From positions 1 through 64,000 of the forward strand of contig JAGIAA010000011.1 of assembly GCA_017745115.1 (NCBI GenBank): a stretch of 64,000 bases of DNA, given 5' to 3'. The stretch's first letter is position 1. Each line of letters starts with the position of its first letter. Source of the stretch: Sphingobium sp. (GTDB lineage Bacteria; Pseudomonadota; Alphaproteobacteria; Sphingomonadales; Sphingomonadaceae). Below, one piece after another: positions 1 through 8,758 of this stretch. The notes under the pieces are model-generated. The model ran no database searches. It was not told the origin of the DNA and saw only the letters and a program-made list of their open reading frames with translations. Position numbers and translations under genes: made by a program.

Positions 1-41
1 TCGCGCGCCTTCACGGAGTTGAGATAGGTAATCAGTCCCAT
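1..41 (-). CDS. Start of a gene cut by the window edge, possibly serine O-acetyltransferase
   Basis: Reading leftward from an ATG at 41, 13 codons (MGLITYLNSVKAR) run off the left edge. A GAGGAT ribosome-binding site lies about nine bases before the ATG, so this is likely a real start rather than chance. The pattern resembles the N-terminus of the short EpsC/CysE-type serine acetyltransferases of sphingomonads. A divergent exporter of the TauE type and oxyR would suit a sulfur or cysteine context. Thirteen residues are too few to be sure of the product. Confidence 0.35.
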   Translation of the reverse strand, partial: MGLITYLNSVKAR

Positions 42-201
42 AACGCTCGGATCCTCGTGGCGGGCAAGACAGTCATTTTAGTCACTTGCGGTACAGATTT
101 CCAGAGGAAGGGGAAGAACGGGTGTGCCAAAGAATTACTTGTCTTGCTCTGGCACGAGAAATGCTCAATCTCTATTAAACCAATTGAAAAATGGAAGCGC
201 A

Positions 202-966
202 GTGCCTGAGTCCTGGATTTCGATCGCTGAAGCACTGCTCCCCTTCGTCCTCGTCGGCTTCGGAGCCCAGATCGTCGATGGCGCGCTGGGCATGGCCTAT
301 GGCGTGATTTCGAGCTCGTTGCTGCTCGCCCTGGGTGTTCATCCGCGCGCCGCGTCGGCCAGTGTCCATGCCGCCGAAACCTTCACGACCGCCGTGTCCG
401 CAGCCAGCCACATCTGGCATCGCAACGTCGATTGGGGCCTTTTCCTGAAACTGATCTTGCCTGGCATCGTCGGCGGCGTCACCGGCGCCTATGTGCTGTC
501 TTCCATCGACGGATCGCTGATCAAGCCCTTCATTCTCGCCTATCTGACCGCGATCGGGCTGTGGCTGATCTGGCGCGGCGTCAAATATCCGCCGCAGAAG
601 CGCGATGCCCGCTGGGTCGCGCCGCTGGGCCTCATCGGCGGCTTCCTCGACGCGTCGGGCGGCGGCGGCTGGGGACCGGTCGTCACGTCCAACCTCCTTC
701 TGCAGGGTTCCAGTCCGCGTCACACGATCGGCACGGTCAACACGGTCGAGTTTTTCCTCACCGTGGCGATCAGCGCGACCTTCCTGGTCAACCTCGGCTG
801 GCAGACGTTCACGCTGGCCACCATCGGCCTGCTCGTCGGCGGCGTGATCGCGGCGCCCTTCGGCGCGATGATCGCGCGGCACGTGGCGCCCAAGCCGCTG
901 CTCATCATGGTCGGCGTGATCCTCACCATGACCTCGCTGTTCGGCATCTATCGCGCCCTGATCTAG
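202..966 (+). CDS. TSUP (TauE/SafE) family membrane exporter
   Basis: A 254-residue integral membrane protein of the sulfite/organosulfonate exporter family (TauE/SafE, TSUP), which moves small sulfur or carboxylate anions across the inner membrane. The first helix carries the family-like stretch LVGFGAQIVDGALGMAYG, and a second half repeats a glycine-rich helix (GGFLDASGGGGWGP), as expected for the two-repeat TSUP fold. The frame is open from a GTG at 124, but the extra 26 codons are AT-rich and unlike the rest of the gene. I therefore prefer the GTG at 202, which has GGAAG just upstream. It is followed by oxyR on the same strand after 59 bases. The substrate is unknown. Confidence 0.85.
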   Translation: MPESWISIAEALLPFVLVGFGAQIVDGALGMAYGVISSSLLLALGVHPRAASASVHAAETFTTAVSAASHIWHRNVDWGLFLKLILPGIVGGVTGAYVLSSIDGSLIKPFILAYLTAIGLWLIWRGVKYPPQKRDARWVAPLGLIGGFLDASGGGGWGPVVTSNLLLQGSSPRHTIGTVNTVEFFLTVAISATFLVNLGWQTFTLATIGLLVGGVIAAPFGAMIARHVAPKPLLIMVGVILTMTSLFGIYRALI

Positions 967-1025
967 GGTTGTCCTGATCGCCTCGAGCGATTAGATTTCC
1001 AGTTATTCATCGACTGGAGCGATCA

Positions 1026-1952
1026 ATGTCCGCCTACATGCCCACCCTCAAGCAGCTCCAATATCTGGTGGCGCTGAAAGAGCATGGCCATTTCGGCCGG
1101 GCGGCGGACGCCTGTTTCGTGACGCAATCGACACTGTCCGCCGGCCTGCGCGAGCTTGAATCGCTGATCGGCGTGACACTCGTGGAGCGGACGCGCAGAA
1201 TCGTGCGCTTCACGGCGCTCGGCGACCGTATCGTCGAGAAAGCGCACCGCGTCCTGCGTGAAGCTGAGGAACTGGCCGCCATCGCCCAGGCATCCGGAAC
1301 GCCGCTTGCAGGCGAGTTGCGCATGAGCGTCATCCCGACCATCGCGCCCTTCCTGCTGCCCAGCCTGTTGCCGCGCCTCAGAGCGGAGCGCCCCTCCCTC
1401 CAGCTCTATCTGCGCGAGGAAACGAGCCACGCCGCGCTGGATTCGCTGCGCCATGGCCATGCGGACTGCGTGCTGCTCGCGCTTCCCTTCCCGGTCGGCG
1501 ACGTCGAAACCGAGATCCTGTTCGACGATCCGCTCTATGTCGCCTTTCCCAAGGACGATCCCCGCGATCCGCCGGTGGAGATCGATCCCGACATGATCGA
1601 CGGCAATCGGCTCCTGCTGCTCGAGGATGGCCATTGCCTGAAGGAGCATGCGCTCGCAGCCTGCAACCGCGCCGAGCTGCGGACCGAGGCGACGATCACC
1701 GGCACCTCGCTGCACACGCTGGTGCAGATGGTCGACAATGGCCTGGGCCTGACGCTGCTGCCCGAAATGGCGATCAACGGGGGCATCCTCGCGAACACGC
1801 AGATCGCCGCCCGCCCGATCCGATCGACCAGTGCCGCGCGCGACATCGCACTCATCTGGCGTCGCAATTCACCGCGCGAAACCGATTTCCGGATGATGGC
1901 AGGGATATTGCGCAACGCCGCCGAGCGGCAGAGGGAAGCGAAAGCGGCCTAG
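1026..1952 (+). CDS. oxyR: OxyR, LysR-family hydrogen peroxide sensor-activator
   Basis: A 308-residue LysR-type regulator. Residues 6-65 form the winged helix-turn-helix (AADACFVTQSTLSAGLRELE), and the effector domain follows from about residue 95. The OxyR hallmark LLLEDGHCLKEHAL is present. Cys204 and Cys213 are nine residues apart, exactly as the peroxide-reactive C199/C208 pair of E. coli OxyR, so the disulfide switch should work. In the family, oxidised OxyR activates catalase, peroxidase and thiol repair genes. No catalase lies beside it; the upstream neighbour is the TSUP exporter. The ATG at 1026 is the first of two close ATGs; M5 is an alternative. Confidence 0.92.
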   Translation: MSAYMPTLKQLQYLVALKEHGHFGRAADACFVTQSTLSAGLRELESLIGVTLVERTRRIVRFTALGDRIVEKAHRVLREAEELAAIAQASGTPLAGELRMSVIPTIAPFLLPSLLPRLRAERPSLQLYLREETSHAALDSLRHGHADCVLLALPFPVGDVETEILFDDPLYVAFPKDDPRDPPVEIDPDMIDGNRLLLLEDGHCLKEHALAACNRAELRTEATITGTSLHTLVQMVDNGLGLTLLPEMAINGGILANTQIAARPIRSTSAARDIALIWRRNSPRETDFRMMAGILRNAAERQREAKAA

Positions 1953-1954
1953 TC

Positions 1955-2065
1955 CCTTCTCCAGCCTGCGGGAGAAGGAGGGGCCCGCCGCGCAGCGGTG
2001 GGAGGATGAGGGTCTGTCGACGTCAAAAGACCCTCACCCAACCCTCTCCCGCCTGCGGGAGAGGG
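1955..2065. repeat. Three-hairpin palindromic repeat between convergent genes
   Basis: The element is built from three inverted repeats. Hairpin A is 1955-1978 (CCTTCTCC with GGAGAAGG), hairpin B is 2007-2036 (TGAGGGTCT with AGACCCTCA), and hairpin C is 2042-2065 (CCCTCTCCC with GGGAGAGGG). A and C share the loop core CCTGCGGGAGA. It fills the gap between the ends of oxyR and moaE, so it may also act as a two-way transcription terminator. Its architecture matches the element at 17819-17967. Confidence 0.8.
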
Positions 2066-2066
2066 C

Positions 2067-2528
2067 TCAGCTCTTCCCCCACACCGCCGCCCGCGCGTCG
2101 TCCGCGCCCTGTGCCTCGACCCAGTCGCGCCCGCCGTCCGTGCGGATCGCCTGTTTCCAGAAGGGCGCGGCGACCTTGAGCCAGTCGATCAGGTAGGCAC
2201 AGCTTTCGAGGGCTGCGACGCGGTGCGACGACGCCGTGCCGACGAAGACGATGCGCGCGCCGACCGGCAATGTGCCAAAGCGGTGGATCACCGTGACGCC
2301 CAGCAACGGCCAGCGCTGCGCCGCCTCCTCGACTACCGCACGCACCTGCTGCTCCGTCATGGCCGGATAATGTTCGAGGTGGAGCGCCTCCAGCCCGCCG
2401 TCATCCCGCACGAGCCCGGTGAAGCTTGCGATACCGCCACCGCCGAGGGCCTCGAGCGCAGCCAGCTCAGTGCCTGGGTCGAAATCGCCCGCCTGCACGC
2501 GGACGTCGAGGCGGGCGCCGTCAGCCAC
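2067..2528 (-). CDS. moaE: MoaE, molybdopterin synthase large (catalytic) subunit
   Basis: A 153-residue protein that, with MoaD, converts precursor Z (cyclic pyranopterin monophosphate) to molybdopterin in the cytoplasm. The signature region TASSHRVAALESCAYLID is followed by LKVAAPFWKQ, which carries the two conserved catalytic lysines of the family. The N-terminal GIASFTGLVRDD segment also matches. Its start overlaps the end of moaD by eight bases, so translation is probably coupled in the pgsA-moaD-moaE transcript. The length is normal for MoaE. Confidence 0.93.
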   Translation of the reverse strand: MADGARLDVRVQAGDFDPGTELAALEALGGGGIASFTGLVRDDGGLEALHLEHYPAMTEQQVRAVVEEAAQRWPLLGVTVIHRFGTLPVGARIVFVGTASSHRVAALESCAYLIDWLKVAAPFWKQAIRTDGGRDWVEAQGADDARAAVWGKS

Positions 2529-2781
2529 CGGTCACTGGCGGGAAGAGCGCGAGCTCCTTCGCCCCGCCAATCTGCGTGTCGAGCGGCACGAATTTCTGGT
2601 CGAGCGCCGCGCGCAGCCGCGTTCGGTCCGCAAAGGCAGCGGCGTGGCCTTCGCTTTGCGTGGCGAGGGTGTCGAGCAGTGCGGCGATGCTGGTTCCGGC
2701 AACCGGCCGTTCCACGCGTTCCTCGCCGCGTCCCACGCGTTCGCGCACCCAGGCGAAGTAGAGAAGCGTGAGCGCGGCCAC
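2521..2781 (-). CDS. moaD: MoaD, molybdopterin synthase sulfur-carrier subunit
   Basis: An 86-residue ubiquitin-fold sulfur carrier ending in Gly-Gly (PPVTGG). That is the C-terminus adenylated by MoeB/MoaZ-type enzymes and converted to a thiocarboxylate. The N-terminus (LTLLYFAWVRERVG) is typical of MoaD. It lies four bases after pgsA and overlaps moaE. The remaining molybdenum cofactor genes are not in this window. Confidence 0.92.
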   Translation of the reverse strand: MAALTLLYFAWVRERVGRGEERVERPVAGTSIAALLDTLATQSEGHAAAFADRTRLRAALDQKFVPLDTQIGGAKELALFPPVTGG

Positions 2782-2785
2782 AGCC

Positions 2786-3352
2786 TCATTCCGTCATGTG
2801 CTTGAGGCCGACCCGCAGATAATCCCAGCCGGTGATCAGCGTCAGGACCGCCGCACCCCACAGGGTCACGAGGCCGGTCATCTTGACGAACGGCCAATCC
2901 GGCAGGCCGCCGGCAAGGATCAGCGCGCCAAGCGCGACGATCTGGCAAGCCGTCTTCCACTTGGCGAGCTGCGAGACCGGCACCGACACCCGCAGCTGGG
3001 CGAGGAACTCGCGGAGACCCGACACGGCGATTTCACGCAGAAGGATGACGAGCGCGGCGACGATGTGCGGGCCGGTAATGTCGCGGGTCGCGCACAGCAT
3101 GAGAATGACCGCGCCGATCATGATCTTGTCGGCGATCGGATCGAGGAACACGCCGAGCTTGGAGACCGTGCCCTGCGCACGGGCCAGATATCCGTCGAAA
3201 TAGTCGGTGATGCCCATCAGGCAGTAGAGGCCGAAGGCGGCGATATAGCCGATCCGCCATTCATGGCCCTGCTCGGCAGGCCATAGCAGCCCGACCAGCA
3301 GCGGAACCGCCAGGATCCGCGACAGTGTGAGGATGTTCGGTAGCCAGAGCAT
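2786..3352 (-). CDS. pgsA: PgsA, CDP-diacylglycerol-glycerol-3-phosphate 3-phosphatidyltransferase
   Basis: A 189-residue inner-membrane enzyme making phosphatidylglycerol phosphate, the committed step to phosphatidylglycerol and cardiolipin. The CDP-alcohol phosphotransferase motif DG-x2-AR-x8-G-x3-D-x3-D is complete, with DGYLAR and then GVFLDPIAD. The open frame extends 42 codons further upstream, but the family start MLWLPNILTLSRI begins at the ATG at 3352. It heads a compact operon with moaD (4-base gap) and moaE, an unusual pairing of an essential lipid gene with cofactor genes. Confidence 0.92.
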   Translation of the reverse strand: MLWLPNILTLSRILAVPLLVGLLWPAEQGHEWRIGYIAAFGLYCLMGITDYFDGYLARAQGTVSKLGVFLDPIADKIMIGAVILMLCATRDITGPHIVAALVILLREIAVSGLREFLAQLRVSVPVSQLAKWKTACQIVALGALILAGGLPDWPFVKMTGLVTLWGAAVLTLITGWDYLRVGLKHMTE

Positions 3353-3642
3353 GGTGCCGCTCGGCCTGCCACAGCATAGGGACGCAGACAAGAGGAGCTC
3401 GATCCGAAGTCTCGCAACATTTTGCCGAAGCGCATGGCGGAACCCTCGAAGGAAGCAACCGTCCGGTTGCGGGCGCAATTTTCCGGCTGACGCCGCCCGC
3501 GATCACGCCTCCATCGGCAAGCGGAGGATCGTCCCGCAATGGGCTTGGTTGACAATGTCGCCCTTCCCTCCCGGATCGTTCGAGGCTAAAGAGCCGCGCA
3601 AGGCGGCATGTGCTCCGCCCGGAATCGCGAGTTACCTATTTT

Positions 3643-4965
3643 ATGCAGGCCTCCCTGCGACTTCTGACGCACCGCAAGTTCCTGCCCCTCTTCACCACCC
3701 AGTTCCTGGGGGCCTTCAACGATAATCTCTTCAAGACGGCGATGATCCTCTTCGCCACCTTCACGGTGTTCAAGGATCCCCGTCAGGAATCGAGCTTCAA
3801 CGCGATCGCGACGGGCCTGTTCATCCTGCCCTTCTTCCTGCTGTCCGCTCTGTCGGGCCAGCTCGCCGACCATATGGACAAGGCGAAGATCATCCGCGTG
3901 GTGAAGCTCGCCGAGATCGGCATCATGATCGTCGGCGGCATAGGTCTGCTGCTCTGCGAGACCTTTCCCATGACCGGGGTCGCGCTGATGCTGATCGCCG
4001 TGCTGGCCATGGGCGTGCATTCGACCTTCTTCGGTCCGATCAAATACGCGATCTTGCCCCAGCATCTCGATGAGGATCATGTCCTCGGCGGAACCGGCCT
4101 GGTCGAGGCGGGGACCTATATCGCCATCCTCGCCGGCACGATCGTAGCAGGCTGGATCGACCCGCCGCTCGCCGCGGGCGCGGTCCTGTTCGTTGCCGTC
4201 ATCGGCTATTTTTCGGGACGCATGATCCCGCCCGCGCCCCGTCTCGGCCCGCCGGTCGATCTCGATTTCAACATGTTCCGCGCCTCCTGGCGGCTGATCA
4301 ACGCCACCATGCATATCCGCCGGCTGTTCCTCGCGATCATGTCGATCAGCTTCTTCTGGATGATCGCGACTGTGCTCGTGATCATTTTCCCGCCGCTGGT
4401 GAAGAACGACTTCACCTCCAGCAAGGAAGTGGCGAGCATGTTCCTCGCCATCTTCTCGGTTGGCGTCGCCGTGGGCTCGGTCGCCATCAATCGGCTGCTC
4501 CAGGGCCATGTATCGGCCCGCTACGCCCCAGTCTCGGTCCTGATGATGGGCGCCTTCATCTGGTTCTTCGAATATGTGGCGGGCAGCTGGATCCCCGCGC
4601 CCGCCGGCACCCTCTACACCGTCTCCGAATTCGTCGCCGAACCGCACAGCTGGCGCGTGCTCTTCGCGCTGTTCGGCATCGCGGTGTTTGGCGGCATGTT
4701 CGTGGTGCCGCTCTATGCCTTCATGACGACCACAGTCGCCAAGGATGAGGCGGCACGGACCGTCGCGGCCAATAATGTAGTCAACTCGGGCGCCATGGTG
4801 TTCGGCGCGCTCGTCATTCTCGGCGCGACAGGCGCAGGCCTCTCAAACCGGCTCGCATTGCTCGTGGTCGTGGTGATGTGCGTGTTCTCGGCCGCGTTGG
4901 CGATCATGCTCCAGCGCGCTTGCGACCGGGAACATCGGACAGCGCGCGAGCGTGGCCTGCCCTGA
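3643..4965 (+). CDS. MFS transporter of the LplT (lysophospholipid) type
   Basis: A 440-residue major facilitator with about 12 hydrophobic segments. The N-terminal FLGAFNDNLFKTA and the later ANNVVNSGAMV segment are characteristic of the LplT family, which flips lysophospholipids inward for re-acylation. In many bacteria LplT is fused to, or next to, the acyltransferase Aas. No such domain is present here, since the protein ends shortly after the last helix. The frame opens at an ATG at 3610, but the family start fits the ATG at 3643 better. It is divergent from the phospholipid gene pgsA. Confidence 0.75.
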   Translation: MQASLRLLTHRKFLPLFTTQFLGAFNDNLFKTAMILFATFTVFKDPRQESSFNAIATGLFILPFFLLSALSGQLADHMDKAKIIRVVKLAEIGIMIVGGIGLLLCETFPMTGVALMLIAVLAMGVHSTFFGPIKYAILPQHLDEDHVLGGTGLVEAGTYIAILAGTIVAGWIDPPLAAGAVLFVAVIGYFSGRMIPPAPRLGPPVDLDFNMFRASWRLINATMHIRRLFLAIMSISFFWMIATVLVIIFPPLVKNDFTSSKEVASMFLAIFSVGVAVGSVAINRLLQGHVSARYAPVSVLMMGAFIWFFEYVAGSWIPAPAGTLYTVSEFVAEPHSWRVLFALFGIAVFGGMFVVPLYAFMTTTVAKDEAARTVAANNVVNSGAMVFGALVILGATGAGLSNRLALLVVVVMCVFSAALAIMLQRACDREHRTARERGLP

Positions 4966-4988
4966 GGACCGGCCGGTCTTGAATCAGA

Positions 4989-5183
4989 TCAGAGGACGAA
5001 CGTGTAAGCGACGGTGAAGAAGGCCGCGAAGCTCAGGAGGAAGAGCTTCCAGTCCTGATCGTCGCTGGGCGCCTTGCGCGCCGCCGCTGCATGGATCGCG
5101 CTGCCGGAGCAGACGTGGCGGGGCAGACGCTGCCGGAAGGGGTGGCGTGCTGCTTCGTCGGTGAGGACCAGAACTCGTTTCAT
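4989..5183 (-). CDS. Small hypothetical protein with a C-terminal membrane segment
   Basis: A 64-residue frame with a basic, Ala-rich first half and a final hydrophobic helix (LFLLSFAAFFTVAYTFVL), preceded by the charged DDQDWK. Such tail-anchored small proteins occur in sphingomonads, but I do not recognise a named family. It ends 23 bases beyond the stop of the LplT-like gene (convergent). No clear ribosome site is visible before the ATG at 5183, so the start or the gene itself could be wrong. Confidence 0.45.
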   Translation of the reverse strand: MKRVLVLTDEAARHPFRQRLPRHVCSGSAIHAAAARKAPSDDQDWKLFLLSFAAFFTVAYTFVL

Positions 5184-5436
5184 GAGTCTGGAAGTTAACG
5201 ACCTGTTAACAAGCCGAAAAGGCTAAAAAAGGGTTAACGCAGGTCTGTGTTCAATTGGGACGATAAAAACTTACCTAGATATGGTCCTTTCGTCGGACTG
5301 CGATGCCGGCGAATGGCGCTTTCTGGCCATCGTTCGATTTCCTCCCGCCGCCCATAACCCTTTTTAAAGCATGTTATGGTGATTTCGCTCCAAAGGGCCG
5401 CCTTCCCTCCCACGCGGCCAGTCGGAGCTGTAAATC

Positions 5437-7350
5437 ATGATCAGGACCAAGCGCTGGGCCGCGCCTCTCGTTATTTCGTTGATGGTTTCCGCCTGTGGCG
5501 GCGGAGCTGTGAACTCCACGAGCACGCCGCAGGGTGGTCCTACGCCTACGCCTACTCCGACGCCGACTCCGACGCCGACGCCGACTCCGACGCCCACCCC
5601 GACGCCGACGCCTACCCCGACGCCGACGCCCACGCCGACGCCCACCCCGACGCCGACGCCGACGCCTACCCCGACGCCCACGGGGGGCTTCCTGAGCCCG
5701 GTCACGTCGCAGTCGTTTCTAAACGACGCCGCTGACGCGGCAGGCACGTTCCATTCGGATGGCAGCCCGGTGACCAGCGCGTTCGCCAACGCCGCTGCGA
5801 GCTTCACGGTCAGCTACAATGCGACGAGCCAGAGCTACACGGTGAGCACGGGCAGCCGCACGCAGACATTCACGCCGGCCGACCAGGTTGCCTCGGGCTC
5901 GACCGACTTCAAGGCGTTCGAAAAATCGTCCGGCAACCTGCATGAATCGCTGTCGCTGACCGTCCCCGGTTCGAGCGGCGCCCTGCAATATCAATATGTC
6001 GGCGGCGGTGCCTGGGAACGCGCCAATCTCGGCAGCACGACCCTCGATTTCACCTATAATCCGTTCACTTATGGCTTTGCGACCGCCGACGCCAATCTTG
6101 CGCGAAGCGGAACGGGCCTGTTCTCGGTCAGCCTTGTCGGCGCGCGCGAAAGCGACATACCCTATTCCATGGCGGGATCGGGAACGATGCAGGTCGACTT
6201 TGCCGGCGGCAAGATGTCGAGCAGTGGCATCCTGACCACGATCGACACCAGCACCGGCGTGATCCAGAGCCTGGGCATCTATTATGGTTCGGCCCAGCTC
6301 TCGAGCACGACCAATGCCTTTTCCGGCACCTTTGCCATGGACGACGGCACGCGCTTCACCGGTGGGTGGAAGGGCCGCTTCTACGGCCCGGCCAACCAGG
6401 AAGTGGGAGCAGCCTGGTACATCAGCAGCACCGGTGGCGAATATGCGTCGGGCTATTTGCTCGGCCGCAGCGACAATACGGTTACGGCGTATAACACCTC
6501 GCTCGCGCCGCTGCAGTTCAGCGAGAATTTCGACGGCCGCTTCTCCGAGCTCGATTTTCACGACAATGGCAACGGTACCGCATCGAGCGGTTCGACCTTC
6601 CTGCGCTCGGACGGCCGGTTGAAATTCGACGCCAGCGCAAACAGCTACACTTATGTCCAGCTTACCCAGAACGGCAACACTTGGTCGGAGGTTGGTGGCT
6701 CCAGTACCGCATTCCCTGCGTCCAGCCTCAACTCCGGCGCGTCGAACAGCAGCGTCGCGGTTTACGACGTCACCAACAGCGGCACCGCCTATCGCCTGAC
6801 TCTGATGAAGGCCGGTGCAAGCAACCCCACGATCCAGCTGAGCTATGCGAGCTATGGCCGCTGGCAGCAGATGCAGAACGGCTCGACCGATGCAAAGGAC
6901 CGCTGGTTCGCCTGGGGCGTCCGCACCAATGCCTTCCAGATCCCGACTGGCACCGGCCACTTCGACGGCATCCTCGTCGGCAAGGGTGCGACCGATCAGG
7001 GCGGCGCGGCGTATGATCTGACCGGCACGAGCACGTTCGACGTCAATTTCGGCGCCGCGACCTTCACCGGCTCGCTGCATCCGATCGGCAAGGATCTCTC
7101 GACGCTCGCGACGCGCGATTTCGGAACCTATTCCGTCACCGGCGGTCTGATGGATATCGACGGGGGCCTCGCCGCCAGCGTCGTCGACGGCAGCAGCAAT
7201 TATCTGGGTTATTTCGAAGGCGCCCTCTACGGCCCCACTGCCCAGGAGATCGGCGGCACGTTCGGTTTCAAGTCCGGCATCTATCAGCCCTGGGATCCTG
7301 GCTATGCCGGGATGACCAACCTGAGCGGTGCGGTGGTCGGAAAGCGCTAA
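5437..7350 (+). CDS. TbpB-like surface lipoprotein with Pro-Thr linker
   Basis: A 637-residue predicted lipoprotein. The signal peptide ends in the lipobox VSAC with Cys20 as lipid site. Residues 35-82 are 24 Pro-Thr dipeptides that would hold the globular part off the membrane. Two beta-rich lobes follow. Each ends in a motif like those of transferrin-binding protein B C-terminal barrels: GRFYGPANQE near 313 and GALYGPTAQEIGG near 595. The next gene encodes a Slam-type protein, the known machine that moves such lipoproteins to the cell surface, which strongly supports surface display. The ligand is unknown; TbpB-like members bind host proteins in pathogens, but in an environmental sphingomonad a different cargo is likely. 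GGAG precedes the ATG. Confidence 0.78.
   Translation: MIRTKRWAAPLVISLMVSACGGGAVNSTSTPQGGPTPTPTPTPTPTPTPTPTPTPTPTPTPTPTPTPTPTPTPTPTPTPTPTGGFLSPVTSQSFLNDAADAAGTFHSDGSPVTSAFANAAASFTVSYNATSQSYTVSTGSRTQTFTPADQVASGSTDFKAFEKSSGNLHESLSLTVPGSSGALQYQYVGGGAWERANLGSTTLDFTYNPFTYGFATADANLARSGTGLFSVSLVGARESDIPYSMAGSGTMQVDFAGGKMSSSGILTTIDTSTGVIQSLGIYYGSAQLSSTTNAFSGTFAMDDGTRFTGGWKGRFYGPANQEVGAAWYISSTGGEYASGYLLGRSDNTVTAYNTSLAPLQFSENFDGRFSELDFHDNGNGTASSGSTFLRSDGRLKFDASANSYTYVQLTQNGNTWSEVGGSSTAFPASSLNSGASNSSVAVYDVTNSGTAYRLTLMKAGASNPTIQLSYASYGRWQQMQNGSTDAKDRWFAWGVRTNAFQIPTGTGHFDGILVGKGATDQGGAAYDLTGTSTFDVNFGAATFTGSLHPIGKDLSTLATRDFGTYSVTGGLMDIDGGLAASVVDGSSNYLGYFEGALYGPTAQEIGGTFGFKSGIYQPWDPGYAGMTNLSGAVVGKR
5539..5682 (+). 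repeat. Hexanucleotide tandem repeat coding (Pro-Thr)24
   Basis: A 144-base run of six-base units (CCGACG with CCTACG, CCGACT and CCCACC variants) encodes residues 35-82 of the lipoprotein. Because each unit is two codons, slippage would lengthen or shorten the linker without breaking the frame. Confidence 0.95.
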
Positions 7351-7387
7351 CGATTGAACTCGCTGGCCGCTTGGCCTAGCTGGACCA

Positions 7388-8758
7388 ATGCTTTCTCGCC
7401 CATCCCTCATGAGCGGAGTGCTGCTCGCTTGCGCTTCGGCGCAAGCGGCTGCTCAGCCGGCGCAGCCTGAAAGCCCCGCGGCGCAGGCGCCCGTGCTGTC
7501 CAGCGACGGGCGTGCGCTCACCAATCTCAGCGCGGCGCAGCTTTTCGATATTGCCGACCAGGCACGTAAGGCCGGCCATGATCCGGATGCGGAAGCGATC
7601 TACAAGGCGCTGTCGCAGGATCCGGTCGTGACGACACGATCCGAAGCGCGCTTTCGTCTCGGCATGATGTATGCCGACCAGAAGCGCTATACCGATGCCG
7701 CCCTCGCTTTCCGCGCCATTCTCGACGAGCAGCCAGAGGCCGCGCGGGTGCGCCTGGAGCTGGCGCGCGTCCTGACGGCGATGGGCGACGAAGGCGGTGC
7801 GCGCGCGCAGCTCCGCCAGGCCCAGGCCACCGGCCTCCCCCCTGACGTCGCGCTTGTCGTCGACCGTTTCCAGGCGGCCCTGCGCTCCAACAAGACGTTC
7901 GGCGGCACGTTCGAAGCGGCCGTGGCGCCCGACAGCAACATCAATCGCGCAACCGACGCCAAGACGCTCGACACGGTGATCGCGCCGCTCACGCTCTCCG
8001 AAGATGCGCGGCGGCAATCGGGAATCGGCGCGCATCTGGCCGGTCAGGTCTATGCGCGACTCCGCCTGTCGCCGCAGGTTGCACTCGTGCCGCGACTGTC
8101 GGGCGATGGCACCTTCTACAAAAACAGCGAATTCAATGACTTGTCCGGCAGCGCACTGCTGGGCCTTGAATGGCAGGCAAACGCGAAGGACCGGGTGATG
8201 CCCTCCGCCGGCGTCACCTGGCGTACTTATGGCGGCCATCCCTATGCGCGTACCTTCAGCACCGACCTGCGCTGGACTCACGTGCTCGGCCGCCGAGCCC
8301 AGCTCGACACCAGCTTCTCCTTTGGCACCACCCGCTATTTGAAAAACGCACTGCAGGACGGCCAGCTCTACAATCTCGGGCTGACGCTGGAGCGCGCCCT
8401 GAGCGCCCGCAGCGGCGTCGCCGTCTCGCTCAACGGCAATCGCCAGACGGCCAGGGACCGCGGCTATGCGACCGCGTCCGGCGGCCTCACCCTCATCGGC
8501 TGGCGCGACATGGGCAAGACGACGCTCTTCCTCAACGCGACCGCCCGCCGCCTCGAATCGGACGCACGGATCGGTCTCTTCAAGGACCGGCGTAAGGAAT
8601 GGTTCCTCCGCGCAGGCGCCGGCGCCACCTTCCGCCAGATCGAGATCGCGGGCTTCTCACCCGTGGTGCGCGTGGCCTATGAGCGGAACTTCTCGACTGT
8701 GGGGATCTATGACTATCATCGCGTCAATGTGGACTTCGGCATCACGCGCGCCTTTTAG
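7388..8758 (+). CDS. Slam-type surface lipoprotein assembly modifier (DUF560-like)
   Basis: A 456-residue outer-membrane protein. A signal peptide (about residues 1-24) is followed by a TPR-like helical region at about 48-160 (ARFRLGMMYADQKRYTDAA, ARVRLELARVLTAMG). From about 170 to the end there is a beta-barrel with alternating strands that terminates in Phe, the usual barrel-assembly signal. This two-part layout is that of Slam proteins, first described in Neisseria, which translocate specific lipoproteins such as TbpB to the cell surface. It starts 37 bases after the TbpB-like gene, so the two are probably co-transcribed partners. The assignment rests on architecture, context and recalled family features. 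Confidence 0.75.
   Translation: MLSRPSLMSGVLLACASAQAAAQPAQPESPAAQAPVLSSDGRALTNLSAAQLFDIADQARKAGHDPDAEAIYKALSQDPVVTTRSEARFRLGMMYADQKRYTDAALAFRAILDEQPEAARVRLELARVLTAMGDEGGARAQLRQAQATGLPPDVALVVDRFQAALRSNKTFGGTFEAAVAPDSNINRATDAKTLDTVIAPLTLSEDARRQSGIGAHLAGQVYARLRLSPQVALVPRLSGDGTFYKNSEFNDLSGSALLGLEWQANAKDRVMPSAGVTWRTYGGHPYARTFSTDLRWTHVLGRRAQLDTSFSFGTTRYLKNALQDGQLYNLGLTLERALSARSGVAVSLNGNRQTARDRGYATASGGLTLIGWRDMGKTTLFLNATARRLESDARIGLFKDRRKEWFLRAGAGATFRQIEIAGFSPVVRVAYERNFSTVGIYDYHRVNVDFGITRAF

Noticed and set aside
64..89. GCAAG...CTTGC inverted repeat between the first two genes
   Set aside because: Only five paired bases with a 16-base gap; too weak to call an operator.
32..235. 67-codon minus-strand ORF across the TSUP gene start
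   Set aside because: No ribosome site or recognisable sequence; the 13-codon frame starting at 41 has a good GAGGAT site instead.
5539..5682. Tandem repeat as a possible CRISPR array or phase-variation switch
   Set aside because: Six-base units without spacers encode Pro-Thr; changes of whole units keep the frame, so no on/off switching.
5719..7410. 563-codon minus-strand ORF opposite the TbpB-like gene
   Set aside because: Arg/Ala/Gly-rich composition and no motifs; it is the antisense shadow of a GC-rich gene whose plus frame has a lipobox and family motifs.
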